Source: CAYSLU01 sp964431965 (GTDB lineage: Bacteria; Verrucomicrobiota; Kiritimatiellia; CAIKKV01; CAYSLU01). From it: 64,000 bases of DNA. The translations under genes were made by a program, and so were the position numbers. Where the stretch lies: assembly GCA_964431965.1 (NCBI GenBank), contig CAYSLU010000018.1, forward strand, positions 3,920-67,919, given 5' to 3'. This document shows positions 17,970-26,936 of the stretch, piece by piece. Below the pieces are notes generated by a model. The model was not told the origin of the DNA. It saw only the letters and a program-made list of their open reading frames with translations, and did not search any database. Each line of letters begins with the position of its first letter. Position 1 is the stretch's first letter.

Positions 17970-18775
17970 CGGCTCCAGCCCCCCGCAGATGCCTGAGGGC
18001 GCGGCTCCTGACCGCGGCCCTTGCCGCTCTTATTCCCCTGTCTGCCGCCGGCGGCGACGACTGGCAGACGCTCAAGGGTACGCACTTCCTCGTTCAGCAC
18101 CGCGGCCAGGCGCCATTTGCCGCCGAAGCGCTGCGTGCCGCGGAGGCCGCCTATGGGCGCGTGTCGGGCGACTTGGGGTTCGAGCGGCGCGACGGGTTCT
18201 GGCTGTTCGAGCGGCGCGTGACGATTCGGATCTACGAGACGCGCGAGGCATTCTCCCTGGCCACGGGCGCGCCGGCTTGGGCGTCCGGGAAAGCGAGCTA
18301 CAGCCGGCGTGAGATCAGCGGTCACGCCGAGGGCGGCGACTTCATCCATTCCGTGCTCCCCCACGAAGTGGGGCACCTTGTGTTCCGCGAGTTTGTCGGA
18401 TTCAGCGGCGACATTCCGCTGTGGCTTGACGAAGGGGTGGCCCAGTGGGAGCAGCCTGAGCGCCGGGCCCGGCACCGCGAGGCGGCCCGGGCGCTGGCCG
18501 CGCGGAATGAGTTGATCCCGCTGCGGGATCTGATAAATATGGACCCGCGGTGCGAGCGCGATGCGGATCGCGTGAACCGGTTCTACGCGGAGGCCGTGAG
18601 CCTGGTCGGATATCTCGTTGGCCAGGGGAGCGGCCGGTTCACCGTGATGTGTCGGCAACTCCGCGATGGCCGTTCCCTTGAAGATGCCGCACGCGCGGCG
18701 TACGGGGCACAGTTTCGGACCCTGACGGACGTGGAGGTTGGTTGGATCGAATCCCTTCGAGGAGCGCCCCCATGA
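17966..18775 (+). CDS. Exported peptidase-MA-like gluzincin
   Basis: The 269-residue protein has a signal peptide (about 1-32, ending SAAGG). It carries a zinc-protease site HEVGH in 'HSVLPHEVGHLVFRE', followed about 20 residues on by 'WLDEGVAQWEQ', which supplies the third ligand Glu and matches the peptidase MA family. It sits between gspF and gspG with four-base overlaps on both sides, so it is co-translated with the pseudopilus machinery. It could process pseudopilins or substrates in the periplasm, but that role is inferred; it is not a prepilin peptidase, which would be an aspartic membrane protease. Confidence 0.8.
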   Translation: MTAPAPRRCLRARLLTAALAALIPLSAAGGDDWQTLKGTHFLVQHRGQAPFAAEALRAAEAAYGRVSGDLGFERRDGFWLFERRVTIRIYETREAFSLATGAPAWASGKASYSRREISGHAEGGDFIHSVLPHEVGHLVFREFVGFSGDIPLWLDEGVAQWEQPERRARHREAARALAARNELIPLRDLINMDPRCERDADRVNRFYAEAVSLVGYLVGQGSGRFTVMCRQLRDGRSLEDAARAAYGAQFRTLTDVEVGWIESLRGAPP

Positions 18776-19173
18776 CATCTCGCGGATTCACACTCATTGA
18801 ACTGATGATCGTGGTCATCATCATCGCGGCTCTCGCCGCGATGGTGGCCCCGCGGCTGGTCGAGCGATCGGACGAGGCCAAGGGAAAGATCGCCCAGGGG
18901 GACATCGCGAACATCACGCTGGCGCTCAAGCTGTTCCGGCTCGACAACGACTTCTATCCGGCGACGCAGCCGGGGCTGGAGGCGCTCGTGGCCAAGCCGG
19001 CCAACGCCCCGAACTGGAAGACGCCGTACCTCGAGCGCAAGCCGCTCGACCCGTGGAAGCGCGAATACCAGTACCGCTACCCGGGCACGCACAACCCGTT
19101 GGGATTTGACCTGTTCTCGCTTGGTCAGGATGGCCAGGAGGGTCAGGATGACATCACGAACTGGCAGAAGTAG
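18772..19173 (+). CDS. gspG: Major pseudopilin GspG
   Basis: The 133-residue protein has a six-residue leader and the prepilin motif 'RGFTLIELMIVVIIIAALA', with Glu at +5 after the G/F cleavage site. The C-terminal half has the GspG signature: 'FYPATQPGLEALV', 'PYLERKPLDPWKREYQYRYP', then 'DLFSLGQDGQEG', the calcium-binding aspartate region. It should polymerise into the pseudopilus. GGAG lies upstream of the ATG. Confidence 0.95.
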   Translation: MTSRGFTLIELMIVVIIIAALAAMVAPRLVERSDEAKGKIAQGDIANITLALKLFRLDNDFYPATQPGLEALVAKPANAPNWKTPYLERKPLDPWKREYQYRYPGTHNPLGFDLFSLGQDGQEGQDDITNWQK

Positions 19174-19558
19174 CCGGACCGCGCAGCACGCGGGCTTCAC
19201 CCTGATCGAGGTGCTCCTGACGGCCGCCGTCGTCCTGGTCGGAGCGGTGGCGATTTTGCAGGCGTATGTGCAGGCCGTGGCGGCCCTCGAAGCGGCAGAC
19301 GAAGCAGCCCGCGCCTCGATCCTCCTGGACTCCCGACTGGCCCTGCTGGATGAGCAGGTGTTCCGGGGGCAGCCGGCTCCGGCGCCGATCGACTCCGCCG
19401 CGCCGCCTCCGGATGGCGATTTTCGATGGTCGTGGCGGTCCGCGTCCGAGCGCGTGCCGGGCGGATCGATGGTGGACCGCGTGTCGGTCTCGGTGTGGCG
19501 GGAGGGGGGGCGGTCCTACGCCGCGGCCACGTACCTGCCGATTCCAGAGCCTCGGTGA
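19148..19558 (+). CDS. Minor pseudopilin, GspI-like
   Basis: The 136-residue protein has a prepilin motif 'HAGFTLIEVLLTAAVVLVG' with Glu +5. Size, order after gspG and the short beta-rich C-terminus fit GspI, though the family is too variable for certainty. The ATG is inside the end of gspG (26-base overlap) with GGAGGGTCAGG just upstream. Confidence 0.75.
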   Translation: MTSRTGRSSRTAQHAGFTLIEVLLTAAVVLVGAVAILQAYVQAVAALEAADEAARASILLDSRLALLDEQVFRGQPAPAPIDSAAPPPDGDFRWSWRSASERVPGGSMVDRVSVSVWREGGRSYAAATYLPIPEPR

Positions 19559-19568
19559 GCTTTCAACC

Positions 19569-20165
19569 ATGGGCAGGCGCCACAGGCAGCGGAGATCGGG
19601 CTTCTCGCTGGTGGAGCTGCTGCTGGTTGCCGCGCTGTCGGTTCTGCTGATCGGGGTGCTTGTGGCCGCTGTCGCCGCCGGCATCCGGACGTGGGAGCGG
19701 GTGCGGCAGGGGATCGGTCCGCATGCCGACGCCGTGCTGGGATCGGCTCTGCTGGCCCAGGATCTGCGCAACTCGTTCGCCTTCTACGGCATCCGGTTTG
19801 CCGGGGGCGAGGACTGGATCGAGTTTCCCGGGATGATCGCATCCGACGTGCCGGGCGCCGTTCCGAGGATCGGAACGATCCGGTATGCGTACGACGCCCG
19901 GAGCCGCTGTCTGAGGCGTGAGGCGTGGCCGTATCCGGGCGCCGCGCCGGCGGGAGGGGCGGGCGAGGAGGTTATTTCGTTATTGGAACGGGTTGGTTTT
20001 GCGTACTATTATGTTTCTGCACCAACGAGCTGGGAATACGAGGTTCGATCAACGTGGCAGGAGCCGGGGATGCCGGTTGGCGTGCGTGTGTCGCTGCAGT
20101 GGGGTGACGCCGGGCGACCGGTTGGGTTCGACAAGACCGTGTTTCTGCCGTCGGCGCGCCGGTAG
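19569..20165 (+). CDS. Minor pseudopilin, GspJ-like
   Basis: The 198-residue protein has 'RSGFSLVELLLVAALSVLL' near its N-terminus, a type IV prepilin signal with Glu +5. Length and position between the I-like and K-like genes match GspJ. The downstream region 'WIEFPGMIASDVPGAVPRIG' followed by 'IRYAYDARSRCLRRE' resembles GspJ beta-sheet regions. The start ATG has only a weak ribosome site, suggesting coupling to the preceding gene. Confidence 0.75.
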   Translation: MGRRHRQRRSGFSLVELLLVAALSVLLIGVLVAAVAAGIRTWERVRQGIGPHADAVLGSALLAQDLRNSFAFYGIRFAGGEDWIEFPGMIASDVPGAVPRIGTIRYAYDARSRCLRREAWPYPGAAPAGGAGEEVISLLERVGFAYYYVSAPTSWEYEVRSTWQEPGMPVGVRVSLQWGDAGRPVGFDKTVFLPSARR

Positions 20166-21129
20166 CGTGTTGATCCTGGGGCTGTGGGCGCTTTTTCTTC
20201 TGGGTGCGCTGGCGCTCGCGGTGACCGCACACGTTTCGGGCGCCATCGACGTGTCGCGTCGGCTGAAGGGGCGCTCGACGGGGGACTACCTCCTGAGGGC
20301 GGGCGTCGTATCGGCCATGGCGGTTGGCGAGGCGGACACCAACGGATGGGATGCCGGGAATGAGGCGTGGGCCAACAATCCCGAGGCATTCTGCGAGCGG
20401 TCGATGGAAGGCGGGACGTGGTCGCTGGAGGCGGTCCGGATCGATGCCTCTGGCGCGGCGGTGACGAATTTCGGTCTGACGGACGAGGACGGGCGGATCA
20501 ACCTCAACCGGGCGAATCGCGCGATCCTCGCATCGGCTCTGGAGCGGATCGGCGGATTGGCTCCGGGGGCGGCGGGGGAGGCGGCTGCGGCTGTCATCGA
20601 CTGGCGGGATGCGGACGACAATGCGATGCCGGGCGGCGCGGAAGATGCCTACTACCGGGGGTTCGGCGGCTACGGCTGTCATAACGGACCGATGGACGTC
20701 GAGGATGAGCTTCGCTTGGTGCGAGGCATATCCGATGCGGTGTTCCAGCGGCTGCGCAGTTCGGTGACGGTGCATGGCGGAGGACGCGTGAACATCAACA
20801 CGGCGGATGCTGCCGTGCTGACGGCTGTTCTGGCGGCGGCCGGGAACAAGGGGCCGGCCGTGGGTGACCGGCTCGCCGAGAAGATTGTCGGCCTTCGCTC
20901 GGAGTCCGTTTTCACGGATCGGCGGCAGATCGTGAGCTCCGCCACGCGTCTGGACGGGGACGAGCGTGAAGTGCTGACCCAAGCGGTTAATATGGGCCTA
21001 TTGGACGTTCGGTCGACCAGCTTTCGCGGTACGGTGCGAGGTTGGTCGGCGAGCGGCGCTGCGGAGCGTAGCGCGACATTCGTATGGGATCGTTCAACCG
21101 GCAACATCAGGTTCTGGCATGAGCAGTAA
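20104..21129 (+). CDS. gspK: Minor pseudopilin GspK
   Basis: The chosen GTG gives 341 residues with a basic leader RRRAG and a hydrophobic segment 'SVLILGLWALFLLGALALAV', which lacks Glu +5 as GspK proteins do. The large alpha domain contains 'DEDGRINLNRANRAIL', 'VIDWRDADDN' and the helix-hairpin-helix-like 'VNINTADAAVLTAVL', all typical of GspK. GspK caps the pseudopilus tip. The GTG start overlaps gspJ by 62 bases; GTG 20167 is an alternative but would delete the leader. Confidence 0.85.
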   Translation: MTPGDRLGSTRPCFCRRRAGSVLILGLWALFLLGALALAVTAHVSGAIDVSRRLKGRSTGDYLLRAGVVSAMAVGEADTNGWDAGNEAWANNPEAFCERSMEGGTWSLEAVRIDASGAAVTNFGLTDEDGRINLNRANRAILASALERIGGLAPGAAGEAAAAVIDWRDADDNAMPGGAEDAYYRGFGGYGCHNGPMDVEDELRLVRGISDAVFQRLRSSVTVHGGGRVNINTADAAVLTAVLAAAGNKGPAVGDRLAEKIVGLRSESVFTDRRQIVSSATRLDGDEREVLTQAVNMGLLDVRSTSFRGTVRGWSASGAAERSATFVWDRSTGNIRFWHEQ

Positions 21130-22537
21130 GAAGCGCTCATCCGATGGCCCCGTTGTGGTCATTGAGGTGGGGAACGACTGGCTGAAGATCCTTCAAGCCG
21201 ACCGATCCCGGTCCGGCGTGCAGGTGACCCGCGCCTTCGTTCACCGTCTGGAGGGCGGAACCGAGCCGGTTGCGGACGTGATTGCCAATGCGATGGAGGT
21301 TGGCGATTTCGCGGATGGTCCGGTCCGCCTGTGCCTGCCCCGCCACCTGGCGAACGTGCGAATGCTCGACCTGCCGTCCACGGATCCGCACGAGATCGCC
21401 GACATGATCGACCTGCAACTCGGGAAGCTGACCCCGTACTCGCGCGAGGAGGTCATGATCGCCTACCGGCTGGTGGGAGCGGTCCGCGAGGGATACACGC
21501 GGATCATGCTCGTGATCGTCCAGCGGGCGGCGGTTCGGCAGCGGTTTGTCGTCGTTGAGGACGCCGGGCTGGACGTGGCGGGCACCTGGATCTCAACCGA
21601 GGGGCTCCTGAACTGGTACGCGGCGTCCGGAGCGGCTCCGACGGAGGGAACCATCCTGCTGGACGTCGATGCGGGCTACACGGATTTCACGGTTATCGCC
21701 GACGGCGGGCTGGGGTTCACGCGCAGCATCATGATCGGCGCCCATCACCTGATGGAAGATGCGTCGCGGTGGGGCGAGAAGTTTGCCCAGGAGATGCGCC
21801 ACTCGCTGGAAGTGTACCGAAGCGAGGGCGGTGGCCGGGCTGTCGGGGGCATCCTGCTCACGGGCGCCGGCCCGAACGTGCCCGGTCTCGATCAGCAGCT
21901 TCGCGCGGCTCTCGATCTGCCGGTCGAGTCCGCCGACTCGCTCAAGCCGGTGACGCTGGCGTCCGGCGTGACCGTGCTGCACGAGCCGGCGACGCGCGAG
22001 GTGTCCGTCGCCCCGCTTATCGGCGCCCTGGTTTCCCCGGACGGGCAGGAGCTGGATTTCACGCCTGACGCCGTGAAGCTGAGGCGGTCGCTTGAGGCGA
22101 AGGCCCGCAACATGACGGCGCTCGGCGTCGAGGTCATGGCGGCGCTCATGCTGGCGGCCATCTTCTGCGAGGGCGGATTTCATACCAAGCGCGGCCAGCT
22201 CGATGCGCTGCGCGCGAAGGCGTCCCAAGCGGAGCATGAGGCGGACAAGATCGACCAGATGCGGCTGAAGACCGGACTGATCGCCGCGCGCCTGGATTCA
22301 ACCCAGACACCGCTGAACATGCTGCGCGAGATTCAGGCGCTCATGCCTGAGCCCATCTATCTGACCGGCATCACGATGGAGGAAGGGAAGCAGATCGTGA
22401 TCCGGGGGTGGTCGCCGTCGGGGGCCGACGTCGCGCAGTTCGTGAACGCCCTAGAGGCGTCGCACCTGTTCATGGGGGTCAAGCGCGGCAGCAGCACGCG
22501 CCAGGATTTCGAGATCAACTGCCAACCGGAGAAGTGA
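21119..22537 (+). CDS. PilM-PilN fusion / GspL-like assembly protein
   Basis: The 472-residue protein has an actin-like PilM/GspL cytoplasmic domain (about 10-300; 'VVIEVGNDWLKILQ', 'TILLDVDAGYTDFTVI', 'GILLTGAGPNVPGL'). One membrane helix follows near 340-360 ('MAALMLAAIFCEGG'), then a coiled coil and a PilN/GspL periplasmic domain ('IYLTGITMEEGKQIVIRGWS'). This is the domain arrangement of GspL, which recruits GspE to the inner membrane. It overlaps gspK by 11 bases. Confidence 0.85.
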   Translation: MSSKKRSSDGPVVVIEVGNDWLKILQADRSRSGVQVTRAFVHRLEGGTEPVADVIANAMEVGDFADGPVRLCLPRHLANVRMLDLPSTDPHEIADMIDLQLGKLTPYSREEVMIAYRLVGAVREGYTRIMLVIVQRAAVRQRFVVVEDAGLDVAGTWISTEGLLNWYAASGAAPTEGTILLDVDAGYTDFTVIADGGLGFTRSIMIGAHHLMEDASRWGEKFAQEMRHSLEVYRSEGGGRAVGGILLTGAGPNVPGLDQQLRAALDLPVESADSLKPVTLASGVTVLHEPATREVSVAPLIGALVSPDGQELDFTPDAVKLRRSLEAKARNMTALGVEVMAALMLAAIFCEGGFHTKRGQLDALRAKASQAEHEADKIDQMRLKTGLIAARLDSTQTPLNMLREIQALMPEPIYLTGITMEEGKQIVIRGWSPSGADVAQFVNALEASHLFMGVKRGSSTRQDFEINCQPEK

Positions 22538-22540
22538 GCC

Positions 22541-23095
22541 ATGATCGGATCGAAGTTTCTGGCCAAGCTCTCCCCGCGCGAGCGCCTCTCCGGCGGACTC
22601 GCGGTGGCGGTCCTTGTGGCGGTGGGCTTTGACATGGGGCTGATCCGGCCGGCGCTGCTCCGGCTGGACGAGTTCAACCGCGGAATCGCGCTGGAGAACC
22701 GCCGTCTAGACGTGAGCCGTCAGGCCTTGGCCCCCGAGCAGCGCCGGGCGGCGGACGATGCGTTCCGCCGCTACAGCGTGTTCATCGAAAAGCGCAAGTC
22801 AGCGTCCGAGGTCGGCGCGCGCCTGATGGAGGAGATCGAGACTCTGGCCGGCAAGGCGCAGCTGACCCTGATCGGCAGCAAGCCCCGGGATCCGCGCCCG
22901 TCCAGTCTGTTCGAGGAGCATGCCGTGGAGGTCGAGGTGGAGGGCGAGTTCAGCAGCCTGATTGCCTTCCTGCACGGCCTTCAGAGCCAGCCCGACCTGC
23001 TTCGGGTGCAGAAGCTGGTTCTCGCGCCGAAAAGCAAGGATCAGCCCGCGGTCGTCAAGAGCACCATCCTGATCACCAAGCTCGTGGCCATGTAG
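22541..23095 (+). CDS. PilO/GspM-like inner-membrane assembly protein
   Basis: The 184-residue protein has a short cytoplasmic N-terminus ('LAKLSPRERLSGG'), one membrane helix at about 17-37, a coiled coil, and a ferredoxin-like C-terminal domain ('VEVEGEFSSLIAFLHGLQ') typical of PilO/GspM. It should pair with the preceding PilN/GspL part in the inner-membrane platform. It is the last gene of the left operon; no secretin or GspC follows. Confidence 0.82.
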   Translation: MIGSKFLAKLSPRERLSGGLAVAVLVAVGFDMGLIRPALLRLDEFNRGIALENRRLDVSRQALAPEQRRAADDAFRRYSVFIEKRKSASEVGARLMEEIETLAGKAQLTLIGSKPRDPRPSSLFEEHAVEVEVEGEFSSLIAFLHGLQSQPDLLRVQKLVLAPKSKDQPAVVKSTILITKLVAM

Positions 23096-23119
23096 AGCCC
23101 CTGCCTGGCCTCCGCGGGC

Positions 23120-24379
23120 TTACCGCCCCAGCGTTCCGAGCGCGGCGTAGAGCGCCGCCGCGTCGGAAACGGTCTCGGCTCCGCCGGCCGCCATGCGGGC
23201 GCATCGCGCGACAGCCTCCCGGCCGGGCGTGTAGTCGCGATCTTCCACGCCGCTCAGCAGCAGCACGCGTCGCCCGGCCGCGAGGGCGCCCTCGGCGAGT
23301 TCGAGGTTGGCGACGTTGCCGGGCCCGAACGGGACGCCGCATACGACGACCACGTCGGCTGTCGCCGCGAGATCGCGGGCCCGCTGCAGGGCCTCGGGGC
23401 TCACTGGCGAGAATGGCTTTTCCGCGGCCGTCGGTATCCCCAGCGCGGTGGCCGCATCCGTGTCCGTGTCCCGCTCGTTCAGCACGCCGGCTGACACCCG
23501 GTATCCCGCGAGCGTGAGCCGGCGGAACAGCTCGACGCCGCACCCGCCACCGGCAATCACGTGAACGGCTGCGCGGTGTGTCCCGGGCGTCTCACGCAGG
23601 CGCCGGGCGGGGAGGATGCTGATGACGCCGTCGGCGGGGTCGCGCTGGACCCGCACATCGCAGTGGTACACCTGGCGGAGCCGCTCGTCGGTCAGCACGT
23701 ACCCGGGCGTGCCGTCCGCGGCTATCCGGCCGTGGTCCAGGAGCAGCACCCGCCGGCAAAAGTCCGCCGTCAGATTCATGTCGTGGCTGATGAGCAGCAC
23801 GGTCACCTCGTGCTCCCGGTTCAGGCGCTCCACGATCTCCATGATCTCCAGGCGGTGGTTCATGTCGAGATGCGACGTAGCCTCGTCCATGAGGATGATG
23901 CGGGGCTCCTGTGCCAGAGCCATGGCGACGATCGTGCGCTGCTTCTCCCCCCCGCTCAGCTCCGTAACCGATCGGTGCCGCATGTCGATTACGTCGGTCT
24001 GCGCCATGGAGCGCTCGACGATGTGCCGGTCCGCGGGCGTTGGCGCGGACCACCGGCTGAGCCCGGCGGTCCGGCCGAGCATCACAACCTCCTCGACGCT
24101 GAAGGCGACCGAGGCCTCGACCTCCTGGGGTACGACTGCGATCAGGCGGGCGCGCTCCGCGGCCGTCAGGCGCTCCGCGGCGCGGCCGAAGATTCGGACG
24201 GCGCCGGAGATGGGGCGGCACAGCCCGGTCAGCGTGCGGAACAGGGTGGTCTTGCCGGCGCCGTTCGGGCCCAGGATCCCCACCATCTCGCCCGGCGTGA
24301 TGGCGAAGCTCACCCCCTGAAGGACCGTGCGGCCCCGGTAGCCGGCTTCCACGCACTCGAACTCGACGGCTGGGGTCAT
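23120..24379 (-). CDS. Cobalamin/siderophore-type ABC transporter ATPase with C-terminal extension
   Basis: The 419-residue protein's first about 250 residues are a FecE/BtuD-type nucleotide-binding domain. It has Walker A GPNGAGKTT, Q-loop 'AVVPQEV', signature LSGGEKQR, Walker B 'RIILMDEATSHLD' and H-loop 'LLISHDMN'. Residues about 265-419 form an extra Rossmann-like domain ('AVHVIAGGGCGVELFRRL', 'ADVVVVCGVPFGPGN') of a type seen fused to some such ATPases; its job is unknown. The start overlaps the permease stop (ATGA). The substrate is not decidable from sequence: corrinoid or ferric chelate. Confidence 0.85.
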   Translation of the reverse strand: MTPAVEFECVEAGYRGRTVLQGVSFAITPGEMVGILGPNGAGKTTLFRTLTGLCRPISGAVRIFGRAAERLTAAERARLIAVVPQEVEASVAFSVEEVVMLGRTAGLSRWSAPTPADRHIVERSMAQTDVIDMRHRSVTELSGGEKQRTIVAMALAQEPRIILMDEATSHLDMNHRLEIMEIVERLNREHEVTVLLISHDMNLTADFCRRVLLLDHGRIAADGTPGYVLTDERLRQVYHCDVRVQRDPADGVISILPARRLRETPGTHRAAVHVIAGGGCGVELFRRLTLAGYRVSAGVLNERDTDTDAATALGIPTAAEKPFSPVSPEALQRARDLAATADVVVVCGVPFGPGNVANLELAEGALAAGRRVLLLSGVEDRDYTPGREAVARCARMAAGGAETVSDAAALYAALGTLGR

Positions 24380-25377
24380 TCCATCCACCCCTGCTGGCGG
24401 CGCGCCCGGAGGATGGCGAGGAAGAAGGGCCCCCCGAGGAGGGCCGTCACCACGCCAACCGGGATCTCGCGGGGCGCCAGGACGGTTCGAGCGGCGGCGT
24501 CGCACACGGCGAGGAAGAGCCCGCCGGCCAGCCCCGAGGCGGGGATCAGCCGCCGGTGATCCGCTCCGAAGAGGCTCCGGCACACGTGGGGGACGATGAG
24601 TCCGACGAATCCGATGATCCCGGACATCGACACGGCCGTCGCCGTGATCAGGGTGGCCAGCACGAGGCCCGCCCCGATGGTGAAGGCCGTCCGAACCCCC
24701 ACGTGGTGGGCCATCTCCTGGCCGAGCGCCAGGGCGTTCAGCTCCGGCGCCAGCAGCCAGGCGCCGGCGCAGCCGGCCAGGATCATGACCGCGCCGGTCG
24801 CCAGGAGGCGGCCCGATGACACCTCCAGGTCTCCGAGCATCCACCAGAGCACGCTGTGCATCCCCTCGCGTGTTGCGACGGAGATGAGAAACATGAGCAG
24901 GCTGGAGCAGACGGCGCTGACGATGACGCCGCTCAGAATCAAGCCGTACACGGAGGGAGCGCCCTGATGGGAGGCCAGCGCGTAGACGATGATCAACGTG
25001 ACGATGGCGCAGATGAAGGCGCCGATCGGAACGCTAGCCGCGCTGATAGCGCCGGCCCCTGTGAGGATCGTGAGTCCGGCTCCGAGCCCGGCGCCGCTGC
25101 TGACTCCGAGCACGTACGGTTCGGCGAGAGGATTGCGCAAGATGCCTTGGAACGCCGCTCCCGATACCGCCAGCGCCATGCCGATCAGGAACCCGGCGCC
25201 CACGCGGCTGAGGCGAAGCGTCAGAACGGCGCGGCCCATCGGATCATGCCAGTCCGGCAGGCCCAGTGCGGACGGGCCCAGGAGCAGGCACAGCGCCAGA
25301 ACCACCGGCGTCGAGAGGACCAGCCCGGCAAACAGGGCAGAGCGACTGGGCTTGATGAGGGACACGGAGCGCAACAT
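24376..25377 (-). CDS. FecCD/BtuC-type ABC transporter permease
   Basis: The 333-residue protein has about ten hydrophobic helices and FecCD-family motifs: 'LTLRLSRVGAGFLIGMAL', 'SGAAFQGILRNPLAEPYVLG', and near the C-terminus 'GIIGFVGLIVPHVCRSLFG', the coupling-helix region. It forms the membrane channel of the importer with the downstream ATPase. The start ATG was preferred over an upstream low-complexity extension because it begins directly before the first helix. Confidence 0.92.
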   Translation of the reverse strand: MLRSVSLIKPSRSALFAGLVLSTPVVLALCLLLGPSALGLPDWHDPMGRAVLTLRLSRVGAGFLIGMALAVSGAAFQGILRNPLAEPYVLGVSSGAGLGAGLTILTGAGAISAASVPIGAFICAIVTLIIVYALASHQGAPSVYGLILSGVIVSAVCSSLLMFLISVATREGMHSVLWWMLGDLEVSSGRLLATGAVMILAGCAGAWLLAPELNALALGQEMAHHVGVRTAFTIGAGLVLATLITATAVSMSGIIGFVGLIVPHVCRSLFGADHRRLIPASGLAGGLFLAVCDAAARTVLAPREIPVGVVTALLGGPFFLAILRARRQQGWME

Positions 25378-25430
25378 AGGGGAATGAAGCCCCTGCTTCA
25401 ATGGAATACTCGCGGTCGCGCCTCTTCCCC

Positions 25431-26303
25431 TCAGGGGGGCGGCTGGACGATGCAGCGGCGGAGCGCCTCGATGCTGCTGAGCACGCGCGGGCCCGGGCGG
25501 AGGATCATGCTGTTGTCGAATCCGTCGTACACCCGCCCGGAGCGAACGGCTGCCACGGTGCTCCATCCCTGGCGGCTGGCCACTTGCTGATGGGGCGTTC
25601 CCTGCTGGGCCATGTACAGGCACAGGATGACGTCGGGGTTGCGCGACACCACCCACTCGGACGAGACCGCGTAGTACTCGGTTTCCACGTCGTCGCCGAC
25701 GTTCCGCCCGCCCGCGAGCCGGATCAGCTCGGACAGGAAGGACCCGCGTCCGGCCGTCATCACGGGATCGCCCCAGATTTCGACAAGCACGGTCGGCCCG
25801 TTGGTTCGAGCGGCGGCCTCGGCCCGCAGCGTCGCGATCTGGCGCCGCATGGGGCCGGCCAGCGCCTCCGCCTCGGGGGCCCGGCCCACGAGGCGGCCGA
25901 CCGCCAGGATGGCGTCCGGTATTTCATTCAGGTTCGAGCAGGGGATGTGCGCCCGCCGCAGTCCGGCTGCCGCCATCTTCCGGGCGATGGATTCATCGGA
26001 CAGCGAGACGTCCAGAATGACGTCCGGCCGGGCCGCCAGCAGCAGCTCCATGGACGGCTCGCCGAAGCCCCCGATCGCCGCGATGCGGGCTACCTCGTCC
26101 CGAGGGTAGTCGCACGCCGTGGTGCGGCCCACGAGGTGCTGGCCCGCCCCGATCGCAAAGACGATCTCCGTGAGGTTGGGAGCCAGGCTGATGACGCGGG
26201 GCGAGGGGCTCGCATCGGGCTCGGGCGACCGACCGCGGCAGCCGGCTGCGGCCAGGGGGAGCACGAGGCAAAGCGCGATGCGCCGGAGCGTGAATGCGAT
26301 CAT
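25431..26303 (-). CDS. BtuF-like periplasmic binding lipoprotein
   Basis: The 290-residue protein has a lipoprotein signal peptide (LPLAAAGC, Cys near residue 19). The body is a helical-backbone metal-receptor fold: 'RVISLAPNLTEIVFAIGAG', 'CDYPRDEVARIAAIGGF', 'MELLLAARPDVIL'. These stretches are typical of BtuF and FhuD-like proteins. It is the binding component of the adjacent importer. Its ATG overlaps the stop of the upstream anchored protein. Cobalamin is a reasonable guess from the 'CDYP' region, but no cobalamin riboswitch is visible. Confidence 0.85.
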   Translation of the reverse strand: MIAFTLRRIALCLVLPLAAAGCRGRSPEPDASPSPRVISLAPNLTEIVFAIGAGQHLVGRTTACDYPRDEVARIAAIGGFGEPSMELLLAARPDVILDVSLSDESIARKMAAAGLRRAHIPCSNLNEIPDAILAVGRLVGRAPEAEALAGPMRRQIATLRAEAAARTNGPTVLVEIWGDPVMTAGRGSFLSELIRLAGGRNVGDDVETEYYAVSSEWVVSRNPDVILCLYMAQQGTPHQQVASRQGWSTVAAVRSGRVYDGFDNSMILRPGPRVLSSIEALRRCIVQPPP

Positions 26304-26929
26304 GAGCGGCCCCTCGCCATGAAGAACACTACGACCAGGACCAGGACCACATAGAGGGATGCCTTGAATGCCATGGCGTGCGCGTCGGCGGTCGAACGGG
26401 GGTTGCCCGACTCGTCGAGCTGAGTCAGCATGGACTTGAGGATGGCGCGGGCTTCGGACTCGCGCCGCGCCTGGCTCTTGACGGACACGCGGATGGGATC
26501 CGGCCTCAGCGGGATGTCGACGATATGCATGAGGAAGTTGGTCCCGTTGGTCAGGCTTTGGGCACAGAGAACCTCCAGGTCGGCGTCGTTCCACCGCTCG
26601 GAGTAGATGCGCACCACGTTCAGGTTGTTGCTCAGGATCTGCTGCCACGTGGGGGGGCGGCGGCTTGGGGAGTCGGGCGGTTCGCCCGGCGACGGGAGCG
26701 TCTCGATGTCGATCCCGATCTCGCCCTGTTCGTCCCGGCGGACCATGGTGCGGACCTCCTGGGGGTCGGCGTTGGTACCGTTCACCACCTCTTCGAATCC
26801 CTTCGGGGCTTCGAGGGCTGCTCCGGAGCTGTTCTTTGGGATGGGAATGGCGAGAGCCGGTCCCGAAGCCAGAAGCAGCAGGACCACGCCCGCCGCCTGC
26901 CGCAGGACGCTGACCGGTAAGGGGCGCAT
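26300..26929 (-). CDS. Exported membrane-anchored protein of unknown function
   Basis: The 209-residue protein has a signal peptide (ending GPALA, near residue 27), a polar Pro/Asn-rich middle, and a C-terminal membrane helix 'LYVVLVLVVVFFMARGRS' with a positive end. No family recognised. It is first in the importer operon and overlaps the binding-protein gene by four bases (ATGA). It may serve the same uptake system, by context only. The start is the ATG immediately before the signal peptide; an in-frame upstream ATG at 26998 would add a non-signal-like extension. Confidence 0.6.
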   Translation of the reverse strand: MRPLPVSVLRQAAGVVLLLLASGPALAIPIPKNSSGAALEAPKGFEEVVNGTNADPQEVRTMVRRDEQGEIGIDIETLPSPGEPPDSPSRRPPTWQQILSNNLNVVRIYSERWNDADLEVLCAQSLTNGTNFLMHIVDIPLRPDPIRVSVKSQARRESEARAILKSMLTQLDESGNPRSTADAHAMAFKASLYVVLVLVVVFFMARGRS

Positions 26930-26936
26930 GGGCGGG

